Source of the DNA: Micromonospora sp. WMMD1120
Lineage (GTDB): Bacteria; Actinomycetota; Actinomycetes; Mycobacteriales; Micromonosporaceae
Assembly: GCF_029626235.1 (NCBI RefSeq)
Contig: NZ_JARUBO010000005.1
Span: forward strand, 4,994,001-5,058,000
Direction: 5' to 3'
DNA: 64,000 nt
Made by a program: the position numbers and the translations under genes. The notes beneath the pieces are model-generated. The model was not told where the DNA came from. It did no database searches and saw only the letters and a list, made by a program, of their open reading frames with translations. Positions within the stretch are counted from its first letter, which is position 1. The number at the start of each line of letters is the position of its first letter. This document shows, in pieces, positions 8,314-17,883 of this stretch.

Positions 8314-9540
8314 GTGATCGAGTTGAGCACTGGTCGACGGGTGGCGGCATTGGTCGCCCTGGCACTGGGCGGCGTCGCTGTCGGCCTGACCGAGTTCGTG
8401 GCGATGGGCCTGTTGCCCGAGATCGCCCGCGATCTGCTCGCGCCGGAGTACGCCCGGTCGTCCTCGGACGCGGTCGCCAGCGCGGGTTGGATGATCACCG
8501 CGTACGCGCTCGGTGTGGTCGTGGGCGCACCCCTGATCGCCGCGCTGAGCGCGCGGATGCCCCGCAAGAAGCTGGTGCTGGGGCTGCTCGTGCTCTTCGC
8601 CGTCGGCACCGTCGCGTCCGCTGTCGCCTCCACCTTCGAGCTGGTGCTGGTGGCGCGGTTCGCCGCCGCGCTGCCGCACGGCGCGTACTTCGGCGCGGCC
8701 GGGCTGCTCGCCGCCACCCTGTGGGGCCCCGGCAACGAGGCGCGGGGCTTCGCCACAGTGCTCAGCGGCCTGACGGTGAGCAACGTGGTCGGCGTACCCC
8801 TCATCACCCGGCTCGGGCAGGCGGCCGGTTGGCGGGTCGCGTACCTGGTCATCGCCGGCGTCTTCCTGCTCACCCTGCTGGCGGTGCTGGCGGTCGTCCC
8901 GGAGGTCGCGGCGGCGGTCGACGGGTCGCCGGCCGCCGAGTTGCGGGCGCTGCGGACCTCCCAGGTCTGGCTGGTCGCCGCGACCGGGGCGATCGGCTTC
9001 GCCGGGTTCTTCGCTGTGGACAGCTACATCGCGCCGGTGACCACCGACGTCGCCGGCCTCTCCGCGGCCACGGTGCCGTGGGTCCTGGTCGCGGTGGGTC
9101 TCGGCATGACCGTCGGCAACGCGCTGGGCGGCTGGTTCGCGGACCGCGACCTGCACCGCAGCATGGTCATCGGTTTCCTGGCGATGATCATGAGCATCGC
9201 CGCCTTCGGCCTGGTGGCGTCGACCGGCGTCGGCCTGTTCGTGGGCGCGTTCCTGGTCGGTGCGACGAGCCTCTACCTCGGCCCGGTCCTGCAGGCGCGC
9301 CTGATCACCGTCGCGCCGGGGGCGCAACTCATGGGCGCGGCGCTCAACCAGTCGGCCATGAACATCGCGAACAGCCTGGGCGCCGCCCTGGGCAGCGTGG
9401 TCATCGCGGCCGGGCTGGGCTACCTCGCGCCGGCCTGGGTCGGCCTGGTCCTGGCGGTCGTCGGGCTGGCAGTGGGGCTGGTCAGCTTCGCCACCGCACG
9501 GCGTGCGCCCGAGCGGGTCCCGGCCACCGTCGCGACCTGA
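8314..9540 (+). CDS. MFS transporter, DHA1-like
   Basis: 408 residues from GTG, about twelve hydrophobic segments in two halves with a short central loop near residue 200. MGLLPEIARDLL and the GWMITAYALGVVVGAP stretch in the second helix are typical of the sugar-efflux/drug-resistance branch (AraJ/YdhP-like). It probably exports a small molecule by proton antiport; the substrate is unknown. The start lies 41 bp from the broken ROK gene on the other strand, so its expression may now be constitutive (inference). Confidence 0.85.
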   Translation: MIELSTGRRVAALVALALGGVAVGLTEFVAMGLLPEIARDLLAPEYARSSSDAVASAGWMITAYALGVVVGAPLIAALSARMPRKKLVLGLLVLFAVGTVASAVASTFELVLVARFAAALPHGAYFGAAGLLAATLWGPGNEARGFATVLSGLTVSNVVGVPLITRLGQAAGWRVAYLVIAGVFLLTLLAVLAVVPEVAAAVDGSPAAELRALRTSQVWLVAATGAIGFAGFFAVDSYIAPVTTDVAGLSAATVPWVLVAVGLGMTVGNALGGWFADRDLHRSMVIGFLAMIMSIAAFGLVASTGVGLFVGAFLVGATSLYLGPVLQARLITVAPGAQLMGAALNQSAMNIANSLGAALGSVVIAAGLGYLAPAWVGLVLAVVGLAVGLVSFATARRAPERVPATVAT

Positions 9541-9577
9541 CCCGGCCGGCTCGCCGGCACACTCCGCAGGCGTGCGG

Positions 9578-10951
9578 TCAGTTGACCTCCTTGGCGAGCA
9601 GGTCGCCGACGGCGGCCCGGACCGGGTCCGGGTCCGACCAACTCCAGTTCGGGTGCGCGCGGTTGGTGAGCAGGGCCAGCACGAGCCTGCGGTCGGGGGC
9701 GACAAGCAACGACGGTCCGGCGAACCCGGTGTGGCCGAACGTCCGGGGGGAGGCGAGCCGTCCCATGAACCAGGTCTGGTTGAGCACGACGCCGAGGCCG
9801 TGCGCTGCCGTACGGTTGGGCCGCTCGGGGTCGATGGCCGGCTTGCCGACGTTGTGGTCGGTGAGCATCCGGCGCACCGTCGCCGCGGCGAGGACGCGCT
9901 TGCCCTGGTGGGTGCCCTCGTTGAGCAGCATCTGACCGATGACCGCGAGGTCCATGGCGCTGGCGAAGATCCCGGCGTGACCGGCGATGCCGCCGAGGTG
10001 GTTGGCGACGTCGTCGTGGACGACGCCCCGCAACAGTCCCCGAGACGAGCGGGCGTCGGTGGCGGCCAGGCGCGTGGCCTGCGTGCTGGCCGACATCCAG
10101 CCGGTGGGGTTGAAGCCGGTGTCCCGCAGGCCGAGCGGACCGGTCAGGTTGCGCTTGAGCGCGCTGTCGAGCCGCTGACCGGTGACCTTCTCGACGATCT
10201 TGCCAGCGACCATCAGCCCCACGCTCGAATAGCGGAACGTGTTTCCCGGCACGGCGCCGGAGACCAGCGGCGTGGTGAGCACGGCGTTCCAGCGGGCCGC
10301 GTTGTCGGGCAGGCCGGTGACCTTCGCGCCGACCGGGAGACCGCTGGTGTGGGTGAGCAGCATCTCCACGGTGACCTTCTCCTTGCCCGTGCCGGTGAAG
10401 CCGGGCAGGTAGTTACGCACCGGGGCGGCGAGGTCGACACGGCCCTTGTCGACCTGCTGCAACAGCAGGATCGCCGTGTAGACCTTGGTGACCGAGGCGA
10501 GGTCGAAGACGGAGTCGGGGCGAGTGGCGACGCGCTGACCGGTCGGAAGCAGCTTCGGGCCCGCGCCGTAGCGCAGCGCCTCCCCGACGGCGGTGTGCAC
10601 GGTCCGCCGCCCGTCGACGAGGACGACAGCGACAGCGCCGGGGAAGCCCTTGTGCTGAAGGGTCTGCGGCGTGGCCGGCAGGTGCTGCCGGAGCAGCGCC
10701 GTCACGTCCTGCGCGTAGTCGGCCTGACCGGCCAACGGGTCACCGGCCGGGGGCGCTGTGGTGGTCGGCGCGCCGGGCGGCGGCCGGCGGGTCGGAGCCG
10801 CGCCGAACCCGGCCCGGTTCCCCGCCTCGGCCGCGGCCGCCGCCTCGCCGGCGCCGGCCGGGTCGGGCCCGCCCCTGACGCCGCAGCCGGTCAGAGCGGA
10901 GGTCGCTGCGGCCAGGCCGGCACCGAGCAGGGTACGACGCGCGAGGGACAT
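9578..10951 (-). CDS. Serine hydrolase, beta-lactamase/PBP-C family lipoprotein
   Basis: 457 residues from ATG 10951; an in-frame TTG at 10981 adds ten residues before the signal peptide. SLARRTLLGAGLAAATSALTGC combines a twin-Arg-like start with a lipobox (LTGC), so it is probably a Tat-exported lipoprotein. After an Ala/Pro-rich linker comes the class C domain with SVTK (SxxK, residue about 159) and RYSSVGL (Y-x-x motif). This family includes esterases, D,D-peptidases and beta-lactamases; resistance cannot be claimed from sequence. It converges on the MFS gene with a 37-bp gap. Confidence 0.85.
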   Translation of the reverse strand: MSLARRTLLGAGLAAATSALTGCGVRGGPDPAGAGEAAAAAEAGNRAGFGAAPTRRPPPGAPTTTAPPAGDPLAGQADYAQDVTALLRQHLPATPQTLQHKGFPGAVAVVLVDGRRTVHTAVGEALRYGAGPKLLPTGQRVATRPDSVFDLASVTKVYTAILLLQQVDKGRVDLAAPVRNYLPGFTGTGKEKVTVEMLLTHTSGLPVGAKVTGLPDNAARWNAVLTTPLVSGAVPGNTFRYSSVGLMVAGKIVEKVTGQRLDSALKRNLTGPLGLRDTGFNPTGWMSASTQATRLAATDARSSRGLLRGVVHDDVANHLGGIAGHAGIFASAMDLAVIGQMLLNEGTHQGKRVLAAATVRRMLTDHNVGKPAIDPERPNRTAAHGLGVVLNQTWFMGRLASPRTFGHTGFAGPSLLVAPDRRLVLALLTNRAHPNWSWSDPDPVRAAVGDLLAKEVN

Positions 10952-11185
10952 GCCGGAGATCGTGACAGCCGACTCCGGCAACCGCCAACCGGCCCGCCCG
11001 AAAAGCCGGGGCGTTCATCCCATCGTCCGACGGGTGGTCATCTGGCGGACACATTCGGTTGGCCTTCAGCCGGTTGTGCGACGATCGGCGGGCGTCATTC
11101 CGATCGACCGTCCACCGGTCTGCCCGCGCACCGATCGTGGGCCGACACGGGGAAGGACTCCACATCTCGTATCCCTCTGGAGAGC

Positions 11186-12568
11186 ATGATGTCCCTTTCC
11201 CCGGCCCGGGTCTTCGCGGAGCTGAACGCGGTTCGGCCCCCGGCCCAGCCTTCCCCCGTGCTGGGCACGGCCGTCGTGGTGGGGGGCAGTGTGGCGGGTC
11301 TGCTGGCCGCCCGGGTGCTGTCCGACCACGCCGACACCGTCGTCATCATCGACCGCGACGACCCGCAGGTGACCGGAACGCGGCCCGGCGTACCCCAGGG
11401 CACCCAGCTGCACGCTCTGCTGCCCGGTGGCCTCTTCCAGTTGGAGAGCCTGTTCCCGGGATTTCGCGCCGAGGCCCTCGCGCGCGGCGCGATCGAGGCG
11501 CCGCCGACGGCCCGGCGCAACTATCTCGACGGTCACCTGAAGGTCGTCGTCCCAGACGACGACCACAGCCTGGCGGGCAGCCGCCCGCTGCTGGAGGGGG
11601 TGATCCGTCAGCAGGTCCTCCGGCTGCCCAACGTCAAGACGGTCACCGCCCGCGCCACCGGCCTGGTGCTCGACGGCTCCACAGTCACCGGGGTCCGCTG
11701 CGACGTCGGCGGGGTGCCCGGCGTCGAGAACGGCGACCTCGTGGTCGACGCCATGGGGCGGTCGAGCAGGCTCTCGGACTGGCTGGAACAGGCCGGCTGG
11801 GAGCGGCCGGTCACCCGTCGGATGACAGTGCACCTGAACTACGCGACAGCGCTGTTCCGGCGACCGGCAGTCGCCCCGGAGCCGACTGTCGTGCTGGCCC
11901 TGCACACCCCGCGCTCCGGCGTCGACGTGGCCGGCGCCGCGTTCTTCGCCATCGAGGACGGCCAGTGGATGGCCATGATGGCCGGCTACGGGGACAACCG
12001 GCCGGGGCGGACCGCCGACGACTTCGTCCGCCGCCTGCGCGAGCAGTTCCCGCCGGAGTTCGGCGAGCTCGCCGACCAGGAGATGCTCGGCGAGGTCCAG
12101 ACCTACCACCACGCCGACAGCCGGCGGCGCGACTATCACGCGCTGCGCCGCTTCCCCGCGGGCCTGCTCAGCGTCGGGGACGCGGTCGCGTCCTTCAACC
12201 CGGTGTACGGGCAGGGGATGACCGCGGCGGCCCTGCACGCCGCCTGCCTGTCGACGTACCTGCGCTCCGGTCCGGACCTGCGGGCGCCCGCGCGTGACTT
12301 CCTCGCGGCGCAGAAGGTCGTCGTCGACGCCGCCTGGTCGATCTCGACCTCGGCGGACCTGGCGTTGCCGCACGTCGACGGGCCCTACCCGCGCGGTTAT
12401 CGGCTCTCCAGCTGGGCCAGCCGGCAGATCATCACCGCGACGGTCACCGACGTGGCGACCGCCCGCCGGTTCAACGACGTCGTCTCGATGCTGGAGCATC
12501 CGAGCACACTCGCCCGGCCCGGGGTGGTGCTGGCCGCGCTGCGCGCCAACCGACGCGCCGGCCGCTAG
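11186..12568 (+). CDS. FAD-dependent oxidoreductase
   Basis: 460 residues starting at the first of two adjacent ATGs, with GGAGAG five bases upstream. An FAD-binding Rossmann motif lies near residues 27-60 (VVVGGSVAGLLAARVL ending in an acidic IIDRD), and the second flavin motif is LLSVGDAVASFNPVYGQGM near 325-345. The architecture is that of group A monooxygenase/halogenase-like and geranylgeranyl-reductase-like proteins. No neighbouring biosynthetic genes indicate a substrate. Its TAG shares the palindromic CTAG at 12565-12568 with the stop of the convergent UPF0303 gene. Confidence 0.85.
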   Translation: MMSLSPARVFAELNAVRPPAQPSPVLGTAVVVGGSVAGLLAARVLSDHADTVVIIDRDDPQVTGTRPGVPQGTQLHALLPGGLFQLESLFPGFRAEALARGAIEAPPTARRNYLDGHLKVVVPDDDHSLAGSRPLLEGVIRQQVLRLPNVKTVTARATGLVLDGSTVTGVRCDVGGVPGVENGDLVVDAMGRSSRLSDWLEQAGWERPVTRRMTVHLNYATALFRRPAVAPEPTVVLALHTPRSGVDVAGAAFFAIEDGQWMAMMAGYGDNRPGRTADDFVRRLREQFPPEFGELADQEMLGEVQTYHHADSRRRDYHALRRFPAGLLSVGDAVASFNPVYGQGMTAAALHAACLSTYLRSGPDLRAPARDFLAAQKVVVDAAWSISTSADLALPHVDGPYPRGYRLSSWASRQIITATVTDVATARRFNDVVSMLEHPSTLARPGVVLAALRANRRAGR

Positions 12569-13041
12569 CGGGGAAGCTTGCGCAGGATGTCGACGACGAA
12601 GCGGTGGTCGTCCAGTTGCGGCAGCCCGGAGACACCGACCCAGCCCACCACGCCGGTGCCGCGCACGCGCAGGGGCAGCGCGCCACCGGCCGCCGCGTAC
12701 CGTTCGGCCGGCAGACCGTACCGCTCGGCCAACGTGACCTGCTTGTCCTGGCAGAGCCGGGCCATGTAGAGCGACGAGCGCTCGAACCGCATCACCACCC
12801 GCCCCTTGCGGCGCAGCCAGGCGTCGTTGTCGGCGGTCGACCCGGGCAGGCCGCAGTGGAACAGCTGGCGTCCGGCCCGCCACACCCCGACCGACACCGG
12901 CAACCGCTGCTCGCGCGCGGCGGCGACGGCGAGCATCCCCAGCTCGTATGCGTCCGTCTCGGACAGGCCGGCGAGCTCCAGCTCGTCCTCCTCGCGGGAC
13001 AGCTCGTCAAGCGTCGGCCAGGCGGCACTGTCAGCTGACAT
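12565..13041 (-). CDS. UPF0303 / heme-degrading-domain protein
   Basis: 158 residues from the ATG preceded by GAGGAG. The fold (DAYELGMLAVAAAREQRLPVSV, then GVWRAGRQLFHCGLPGS and NDAWLRRKGRVVMRFERSS) is that of the UPF0303 group, related to GlcG/HbpS-like domains and often annotated heme-degrading. A much longer in-frame reading exists upstream but runs antiparallel through the SDR frame and is not coding. It is probably the second gene of an operon with the SDR ending at 13110 (68-bp gap). Confidence 0.8.
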   Translation of the reverse strand: MSADSAAWPTLDELSREEDELELAGLSETDAYELGMLAVAAAREQRLPVSVGVWRAGRQLFHCGLPGSTADNDAWLRRKGRVVMRFERSSLYMARLCQDKQVTLAERYGLPAERYAAAGGALPLRVRGTGVVGWVGVSGLPQLDDHRFVVDILRKLPR

Positions 13042-13109
13042 GTTCTTCTCCTCGTCGTTGCGGTCAATGGACAGTCGCCGGCACGGGCGGCCGGCAGTCG
13101 TCCTGGCGG

Positions 13110-14567
13110 TCACCAGGCGCAGGGCGCGTAGTCCTTCAGGAAGCAGCCGTACACGTCCTCGCCCCGCTCGCCGCGGACGATCGGGTCGTACACCCGCGCC
13201 GCGCCGTCGACCAGGTCCAGCGGGGCGTGGAAACCCTCGTCGGCCAGGCGCATCTTCGTCGGGTGCGGACGCTCGTCGGTGATCCAACCGGTGTCCACGC
13301 TCGTCATCAGGATGCCGTCGGTGAGCATCTCCTCGGCGCTGGTCCGGGTCAGCATGTTCAACGCCGCCTTGGCCATGTTGGTGTGCGGGTGTCCCGGTCC
13401 CTTGTAGCCGCGCCCGAACTGCCCCTCCATCGCCGAGACGTTCACCACGTACTTGCGCCGGGCCGGCGCGGCGGCCATCGCCGGGCGCAGCCGGCTGACC
13501 AGGACGAACGGCGCGGTGACGTTGCACAACTGCACTTCGAGCAGCTCGACCGGGTCGACCTCGTGCACCCGCTGGACCCAACTGTTGACCGAGTCGAGAT
13601 CCGGCACCAGCCCGCCGGCGTCGATGGCGGTGGACGCGGCGATGCGTTCCGGGGAGGCGGAGCCACTGGTGAGCGCCAGCGCGGTCAGCGCGTGCGGACT
13701 CAGCGTGGACGACGCCCCGGCGGTGAGGCTGCCCACCGCGCCGCCCTGCCCGTCCGGCTTGGTGAACGTGATCAGCTCCGGCAGCGGGCCGTCCGGCAGG
13801 GCCGCGGCCTCGGCGGCGACGAGGTGGGCGTACGCCCCGGGGGAGCGGCGGACCGTCTGCGCCGCGTTGTTGATCAGGATGTCGAGCGGGCCCTGGCTGC
13901 TGACCGAGTCGGCGAGGGCGATCACCTGGGCGGGGTCGCGCAGGTCGATCCCGACGACGCGCAGGCGGTGCAGCCAGTCGGCGCTGTCCGGCATGGCGGC
14001 GAACCGGCGGACCGCGTCGTGCGGGAAGCGCGTCGTCACCGTCGTGTGCGCGCCGTCGCGCAGCAGCCGCAGCGCGATGTACATGCCGATCTTGGCCCGG
14101 CCGCCGGTGAGCAGCGCCCGCCGACCGGTCAGGTCGGTACGGGCGTCGCGGCGTTCCCGGTTCAGCGCGGCGCAGGTCGGGCAGAGCTGGTGGTAGAAGG
14201 CGTCCACCTGGCGGTAGCGCTGCTTGCAGACGTAGCAGCCGCGCGGGTTGTGCAGGAAGCCCGCCGTCTCGCCCGCGACGGAGGACGCGAGGGGAATGCC
14301 CTGGGTCTCGTCGTCGATCCGCCCGGGAGCGCCGGTGGCGGTGGCCTCGGTCACCGCCCGGTCGGCGGCGAGGATGGCGTCCCGTCGCTCCTCGCGCCGC
14401 CGCTGCTTGACCACCTTGTAGAGCCGCGCGGTGGCCCGCTGCACCCGCACCACGTCGGGGTGGTCCGACGGCAGCGACTCCAGCTCGGCGAAGACGCTGA
14501 GGCAGGCCTCCAGCCGGTCCCGGTCGATGCCGTCCTGACCGTTTTCGGTAATGCTGTCCACCGTCAT
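13110..14567 (-). CDS. SDR oxidoreductase with N-terminal CxxC...CxxC segment
   Basis: 485 residues. Unlike an ordinary SDR (about 250 residues), it has a 145-residue extension with a basic helix (KQRRREERRD) and a CYVCK...CPTCAALNRER segment around residues 120-145, a likely zinc ribbon. The Rossmann domain follows with LLTGGRAKIGMYIALRLL, NNAAQ and a late catalytic region (NVSAMEGQF, then HTNMAKAAL), where Asn replaces the usual Tyr of YxxxK, so normal SDR catalysis is doubtful. An insertion of about 70 residues separates these motifs. The start at 14567 is chosen because the upstream extension to 14645 has no ribosome site. Confidence 0.75.
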   Translation of the reverse strand: MTVDSITENGQDGIDRDRLEACLSVFAELESLPSDHPDVVRVQRATARLYKVVKQRRREERRDAILAADRAVTEATATGAPGRIDDETQGIPLASSVAGETAGFLHNPRGCYVCKQRYRQVDAFYHQLCPTCAALNRERRDARTDLTGRRALLTGGRAKIGMYIALRLLRDGAHTTVTTRFPHDAVRRFAAMPDSADWLHRLRVVGIDLRDPAQVIALADSVSSQGPLDILINNAAQTVRRSPGAYAHLVAAEAAALPDGPLPELITFTKPDGQGGAVGSLTAGASSTLSPHALTALALTSGSASPERIAASTAIDAGGLVPDLDSVNSWVQRVHEVDPVELLEVQLCNVTAPFVLVSRLRPAMAAAPARRKYVVNVSAMEGQFGRGYKGPGHPHTNMAKAALNMLTRTSAEEMLTDGILMTSVDTGWITDERPHPTKMRLADEGFHAPLDLVDGAARVYDPIVRGERGEDVYGCFLKDYAPCAW

Positions 14568-14695
14568 GCGTCGTCGTCTCGTCCCGTATTCCGTGCCGGC
14601 CCGCGCCGGCCCGCCCCAAGTCCGACCCGAAACTGTACGCACCACGCGGCGCCCGCCGCACCTCGCCGCCGTTCGGCCCCCGGACGCCGCTCGCG

Positions 14696-14808
14696 GCGCC
14701 GGGGGCCGGGGTCGGCCGGCGCCGGGGGCCGGGGTCGGCCGGCGCCGGGGGCCGGGGTCGGCCGGCGCCGGGACCGGGGTCGGCCGGCGCCGGGACCGGG
14801 GTCAGCCG
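14696..14808. repeat. GC-rich 22-23 bp tandem repeat, five copies
   Basis: Three identical 23-bp units (start GCGCCGGGGGCC, end GGTCGGCCG) at 14696-14718, 14719-14741 and 14742-14764 are followed by two 22-bp units in which GGGGCC becomes GGACC (14765-14786, 14787-14808), and a partial sixth. It lies between the end of the siderophore-interacting gene and the start of the SDR. Confidence 0.9.
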
Positions 14809-14841
14809 GCGCCGGCGGGGCGGCGGCGCGACTCGCGGTGC

Positions 14842-15747
14842 TCAGGCGGCGTCGGCGTGACCGAGACGCCAGTAACCCATGAAGGCCACCGCCCGCCGGT
14901 CCAGGCCCCGCTCGGCGACCAGGTGCCGACGCAGGGTGCGGATGACGCCGGCCTCGCCGGCCAGCCACGCGTACAGCGGCACCGGAGCCACCACGTCCGG
15001 GACCTCCCACAGGATCTCGCTGTCCACGTCCACGTCCGGAACTGACGTGACGACCGGGGACGCGTCGGGGGCCAGCAGCCGCTCCGCCGCGGCGGCGACG
15101 GCGGGTACCAGCCGGCTGCCGTGCCCGTCGTTCCCTCGGGGCAGCCACCGGACCTCGATGCCGGGCGGCGTGACCAGCGGCAACACGTCGTCGGCGGTGG
15201 GCACCTCCAGCAGGACCGCGCCCCGGGCGTCGAGCGGGAGTCGTGCGCAGATGCCGGCGATCGCCGGTACGGCCGTCTCGTCCCCGGCCAGCAGCAGAGC
15301 GCCCGCCGCCGACGGCCGGAACTCGATGCCGCCGTGGTTGCCGTCGTAGCCGCTGTCCGGGCCGACGAGGGCGATCTCGTCGCCGACGCTCGCGCGCCGG
15401 GCCCAGCGCGTCGCCGGACCGCTGTCGCCGTGCAGCACCAGGTCGACGTCGACCTCGGCCAGGTGCGGCCGGACCGCGCGCACGGTGTAGGTGCGCACCG
15501 GGTTGCGCAGCTGCTCCGGCAGGGCCCGCCAGGCCGCATACCAGTCCGCGCCGCCGGCGAGGTGCACCCCGCGCTGACCGGGCAGCGGCAGCACCAGCTT
15601 GATTCGCTGGTCGTATCCGTTGTCGGCGAAGCGGTCCAGGTCGACACCGGTGAAGGTGACCCGGGTGAACGAGGGGCTGAGTCGGCGTACCGCCGCGACG
15701 GTGACGGTGAACACGCGCCACGGGGCGATGGGCAGGGTCTCGGTCAT
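14842..15747 (-). CDS. Siderophore-interacting protein (ViuB/SIP family)
   Basis: 301 residues. An N-terminal FAD-binding domain ([16 protein letters not shown], then [11 protein letters not shown] near residue 50 and RTYTVRA near 85) and a C-terminal NADPH-binding domain ([15 protein letters not shown] near 155) match the SIP ferric-siderophore reductases, which reduce imported Fe(III)-siderophore in the cytoplasm and release iron. It is the last gene of a four-gene siderophore uptake operon, 27 bp after the permease stop. The C-terminus FMGYWRLG is typical of the family. Confidence 0.92.
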   Translation of the reverse strand: MTETLPIAPWRVFTVTVAAVRRLSPSFTRVTFTGVDLDRFADNGYDQRIKLVLPLPGQRGVHLAGGADWYAAWRALPEQLRNPVRTYTVRAVRPHLAEVDVDLVLHGDSGPATRWARRASVGDEIALVGPDSGYDGNHGGIEFRPSAAGALLLAGDETAVPAIAGICARLPLDARGAVLLEVPTADDVLPLVTPPGIEVRWLPRGNDGHGSRLVPAVAAAAERLLAPDASPVVTSVPDVDVDSEILWEVPDVVAPVPLYAWLAGEAGVIRTLRRHLVAERGLDRRAVAFMGYWRLGHADAA

Positions 15748-15774
15748 GGTGCCTCTCTCGGCTCGGGTCGACGG

Positions 15775-17883
15775 TTAGCGGGAGTTGGTGGTCACGGCGC
15801 GGGAGCGCCACAGCAGCCACACGAAGTACGGGGCGCCGATCATGGCGGTGACCAGACCGGCGGGGATCTGGGCCGGTGCGATGACCGTCCGCCCGAGGGT
15901 GTCGGCGAGGCTGACCAGCGCCGCGCCGAGCAGGGCGGCCACCGGCAGCACCCGAGAGTGTCGCCCGCCGACGAGCGCCCGCGCGGCGTGCGGGGCGACC
16001 AGGCCGACGAAGCCGACGACCCCGACGGCCGAGACCGCGGTGGAGGTGAGCAGCGCCGCCGCGCCGAGCGCGACCAGCCGGGTGCGCTCCAAGCGGACGC
16101 CCAGCACCCGGGGGGTGTCGTCGTCCAGCGCCAGCAGGTCGAGTTCGCGTCGGGCGGTGACCACTGCCGGGGTGAGCACCAGCAGCGCGATCAGCACCGG
16201 AAGCACCTGCGTGGGCAGGCGGCCGTAGGTGGAGCCGGACAGCCAGGTCAACGCCTTGCCGGTGTTCCACGGGTCGAAGGCGACCACCAGGTACGTGATC
16301 ACCGCCATGCCGCCCTGCCAGGCGCCGAAGCCGATCAGCACCAGCCGGTCCGAGCTGAGCCCGCCGCGCCAGGCCAGGCCGTAGACCACTGCGAACGCCA
16401 GCATCGCGCCGAGGCCGGCGACGCCGGAGAGCGCCCACACCCCGGCCAGCGGCACGAAGGTGAGCAGGGCGACCGCGCCGAGCCCGGCGCCGGCGGTGAT
16501 GCCGAGGATGCCCGGCTCCGCCAGCGGGTTTCGGCAGACCGCCTGCACCGTGGTGCCGGCGACCGCGAGCGCCGCGCCGGCCAGGACCGCCGCGGCGACG
16601 CGCGGCCACCGTTGGTCCAGCACGAAGGTGTACGCGGGCCCGGTGCTGCCGTCGACCCAGTTGACGATGTCGCCGAGCAGGACCCAGGTGTCACCGGCGA
16701 GCATGCCGACCGTCACGGCGACGACGGTGAGGACGACGGTGGTGGCGACGACAGCGCGGTGGAAGGTGGCGGAGCGCACCGCCGCGTGCCCGCCGGGCGG
16801 GCGGCGGGTGGGGCCGGCGTCGCGGTGGCGGCGGGCCAGCCAGATGAGGATCGCCGCGCCGAACGACGTGGTGACCACACCGGTGGGGATGTCGACACCG
16901 GCCTGACCGCCCAGCACGGCGCGCAGCAGCACGTCCGAGCCGAGGACGATGACGACCCCGGCGATGCCGGACAGCGGCAGCAGGACGCGCTGCCGGTGCA
17001 CTCCCGGCACCACGGGCGCGAGCAGACGGACGATCACCGGGGCGCACAGGCCGACGAAGCCGACCGGTCCGGTGAGGGTGACGGCCGCGGCGGACAGCAG
17101 CACGGACAGCAGCAGCACGGTGAGCCGGGTCCGCCGTACGTCCAGGCCGAGCACCGTGGCGGTGTCGTCGCCCAGCGCGAGGATGTCGAGGCGGTGCCCG
17201 AGCAGCACCAGCAGGACGGCGGCACCCACGATCACCGGGGCGAGCTGGGTGAGCGCGGTCAGGTCGCTCTGCACCAGCGAGCCGTTGCCCCACGCGAAGA
17301 GGCCGATGGTCGCCTGCTCGAACAGGAGCAGCAGCAGGGTGGTCACCGAGCCGAGGGCCAGCGCGGTGGCCGAGCCGGCGAGGACCAGCCGGGTGGTCCC
17401 GGCCTGCCCGCCGGAGGACATCGCCAGCACCAGACCGGCCGCGGCCAGCCCGCCGCCGAAGGCGAGGCCGCCGGCGGGCAGCGCGGGCAGCGAGACGCCG
17501 AACGCGGCCACGGCGACGATCGCCAGGTGGGCGCCCGCGTTGACGGCGAGGGTGTCGGGGGAGGCGAGCGGGTTGCGGGCGATCGACTGCAACGCCGCTC
17601 CGGCGAACCCGAGGGCGACACCGACGGCCAACCCGGCGAGGAGCCGGGGCAGCCGGGAGGCGATCAGGACACGGGCCGCCTCGTCGTCGGTGCCGGTCGC
17701 GAGCCGCAGCAGGTCGAGGGCGCCGACGTTCGAGGTGCCCTGGGTGAGGTGCACCGCGCCGACGACGATCAGCAGCACCGTCGCGACGACGAACACTCCG
17801 ACGACCCGGGGTACGGCGGGGCGACCGCCCGGAGCCGGCCGGGTGGCCGGCTCCGGGCGAGGGGGTGCGTTCAGCACGCTCAC
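15775..17883 (-). CDS. Fused FecCD-type siderophore ABC permease (two permease domains)
   Basis: 702 residues, about twice a single FecCD permease. Two homologous halves each show the family signature: first half LLAGLAVGVALGFAGAALQ, RNPLASPDTLAVNAGAHL and GPVGFVGLCAPVIVRLL; second half AAVLAGAALAVAGTTVQ, RNPLAEPGILGITAGAGLG and GVVGFVGLVAPHAARAL. Each half should supply about ten membrane helices, as in FhuB. The GTG start overlaps the lipoprotein stop as GTGA (17880-17883). It forms the whole membrane channel of the importer on its own. Confidence 0.92.
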   Translation of the reverse strand: MSVLNAPPRPEPATRPAPGGRPAVPRVVGVFVVATVLLIVVGAVHLTQGTSNVGALDLLRLATGTDDEAARVLIASRLPRLLAGLAVGVALGFAGAALQSIARNPLASPDTLAVNAGAHLAIVAVAAFGVSLPALPAGGLAFGGGLAAAGLVLAMSSGGQAGTTRLVLAGSATALALGSVTTLLLLLFEQATIGLFAWGNGSLVQSDLTALTQLAPVIVGAAVLLVLLGHRLDILALGDDTATVLGLDVRRTRLTVLLLSVLLSAAAVTLTGPVGFVGLCAPVIVRLLAPVVPGVHRQRVLLPLSGIAGVVIVLGSDVLLRAVLGGQAGVDIPTGVVTTSFGAAILIWLARRHRDAGPTRRPPGGHAAVRSATFHRAVVATTVVLTVVAVTVGMLAGDTWVLLGDIVNWVDGSTGPAYTFVLDQRWPRVAAAVLAGAALAVAGTTVQAVCRNPLAEPGILGITAGAGLGAVALLTFVPLAGVWALSGVAGLGAMLAFAVVYGLAWRGGLSSDRLVLIGFGAWQGGMAVITYLVVAFDPWNTGKALTWLSGSTYGRLPTQVLPVLIALLVLTPAVVTARRELDLLALDDDTPRVLGVRLERTRLVALGAAALLTSTAVSAVGVVGFVGLVAPHAARALVGGRHSRVLPVAALLGAALVSLADTLGRTVIAPAQIPAGLVTAMIGAPYFVWLLWRSRAVTTNSR

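Noticed and set aside
9503..12568. Very long plus-strand reading frame extending far upstream of the FAD oxidoreductase
   Set aside because: The first 560 codons run antisense to the serine hydrolase and have the composition of a shadow frame. The true start at 11186 has a ribosome site.
12565..14661. Apparent 698-codon minus-strand frame ending at the UPF0303 gene
   Set aside because: Upstream of 13041 it is an out-of-frame reading of the SDR gene; a clear ATG with GAGGAG begins the real protein.
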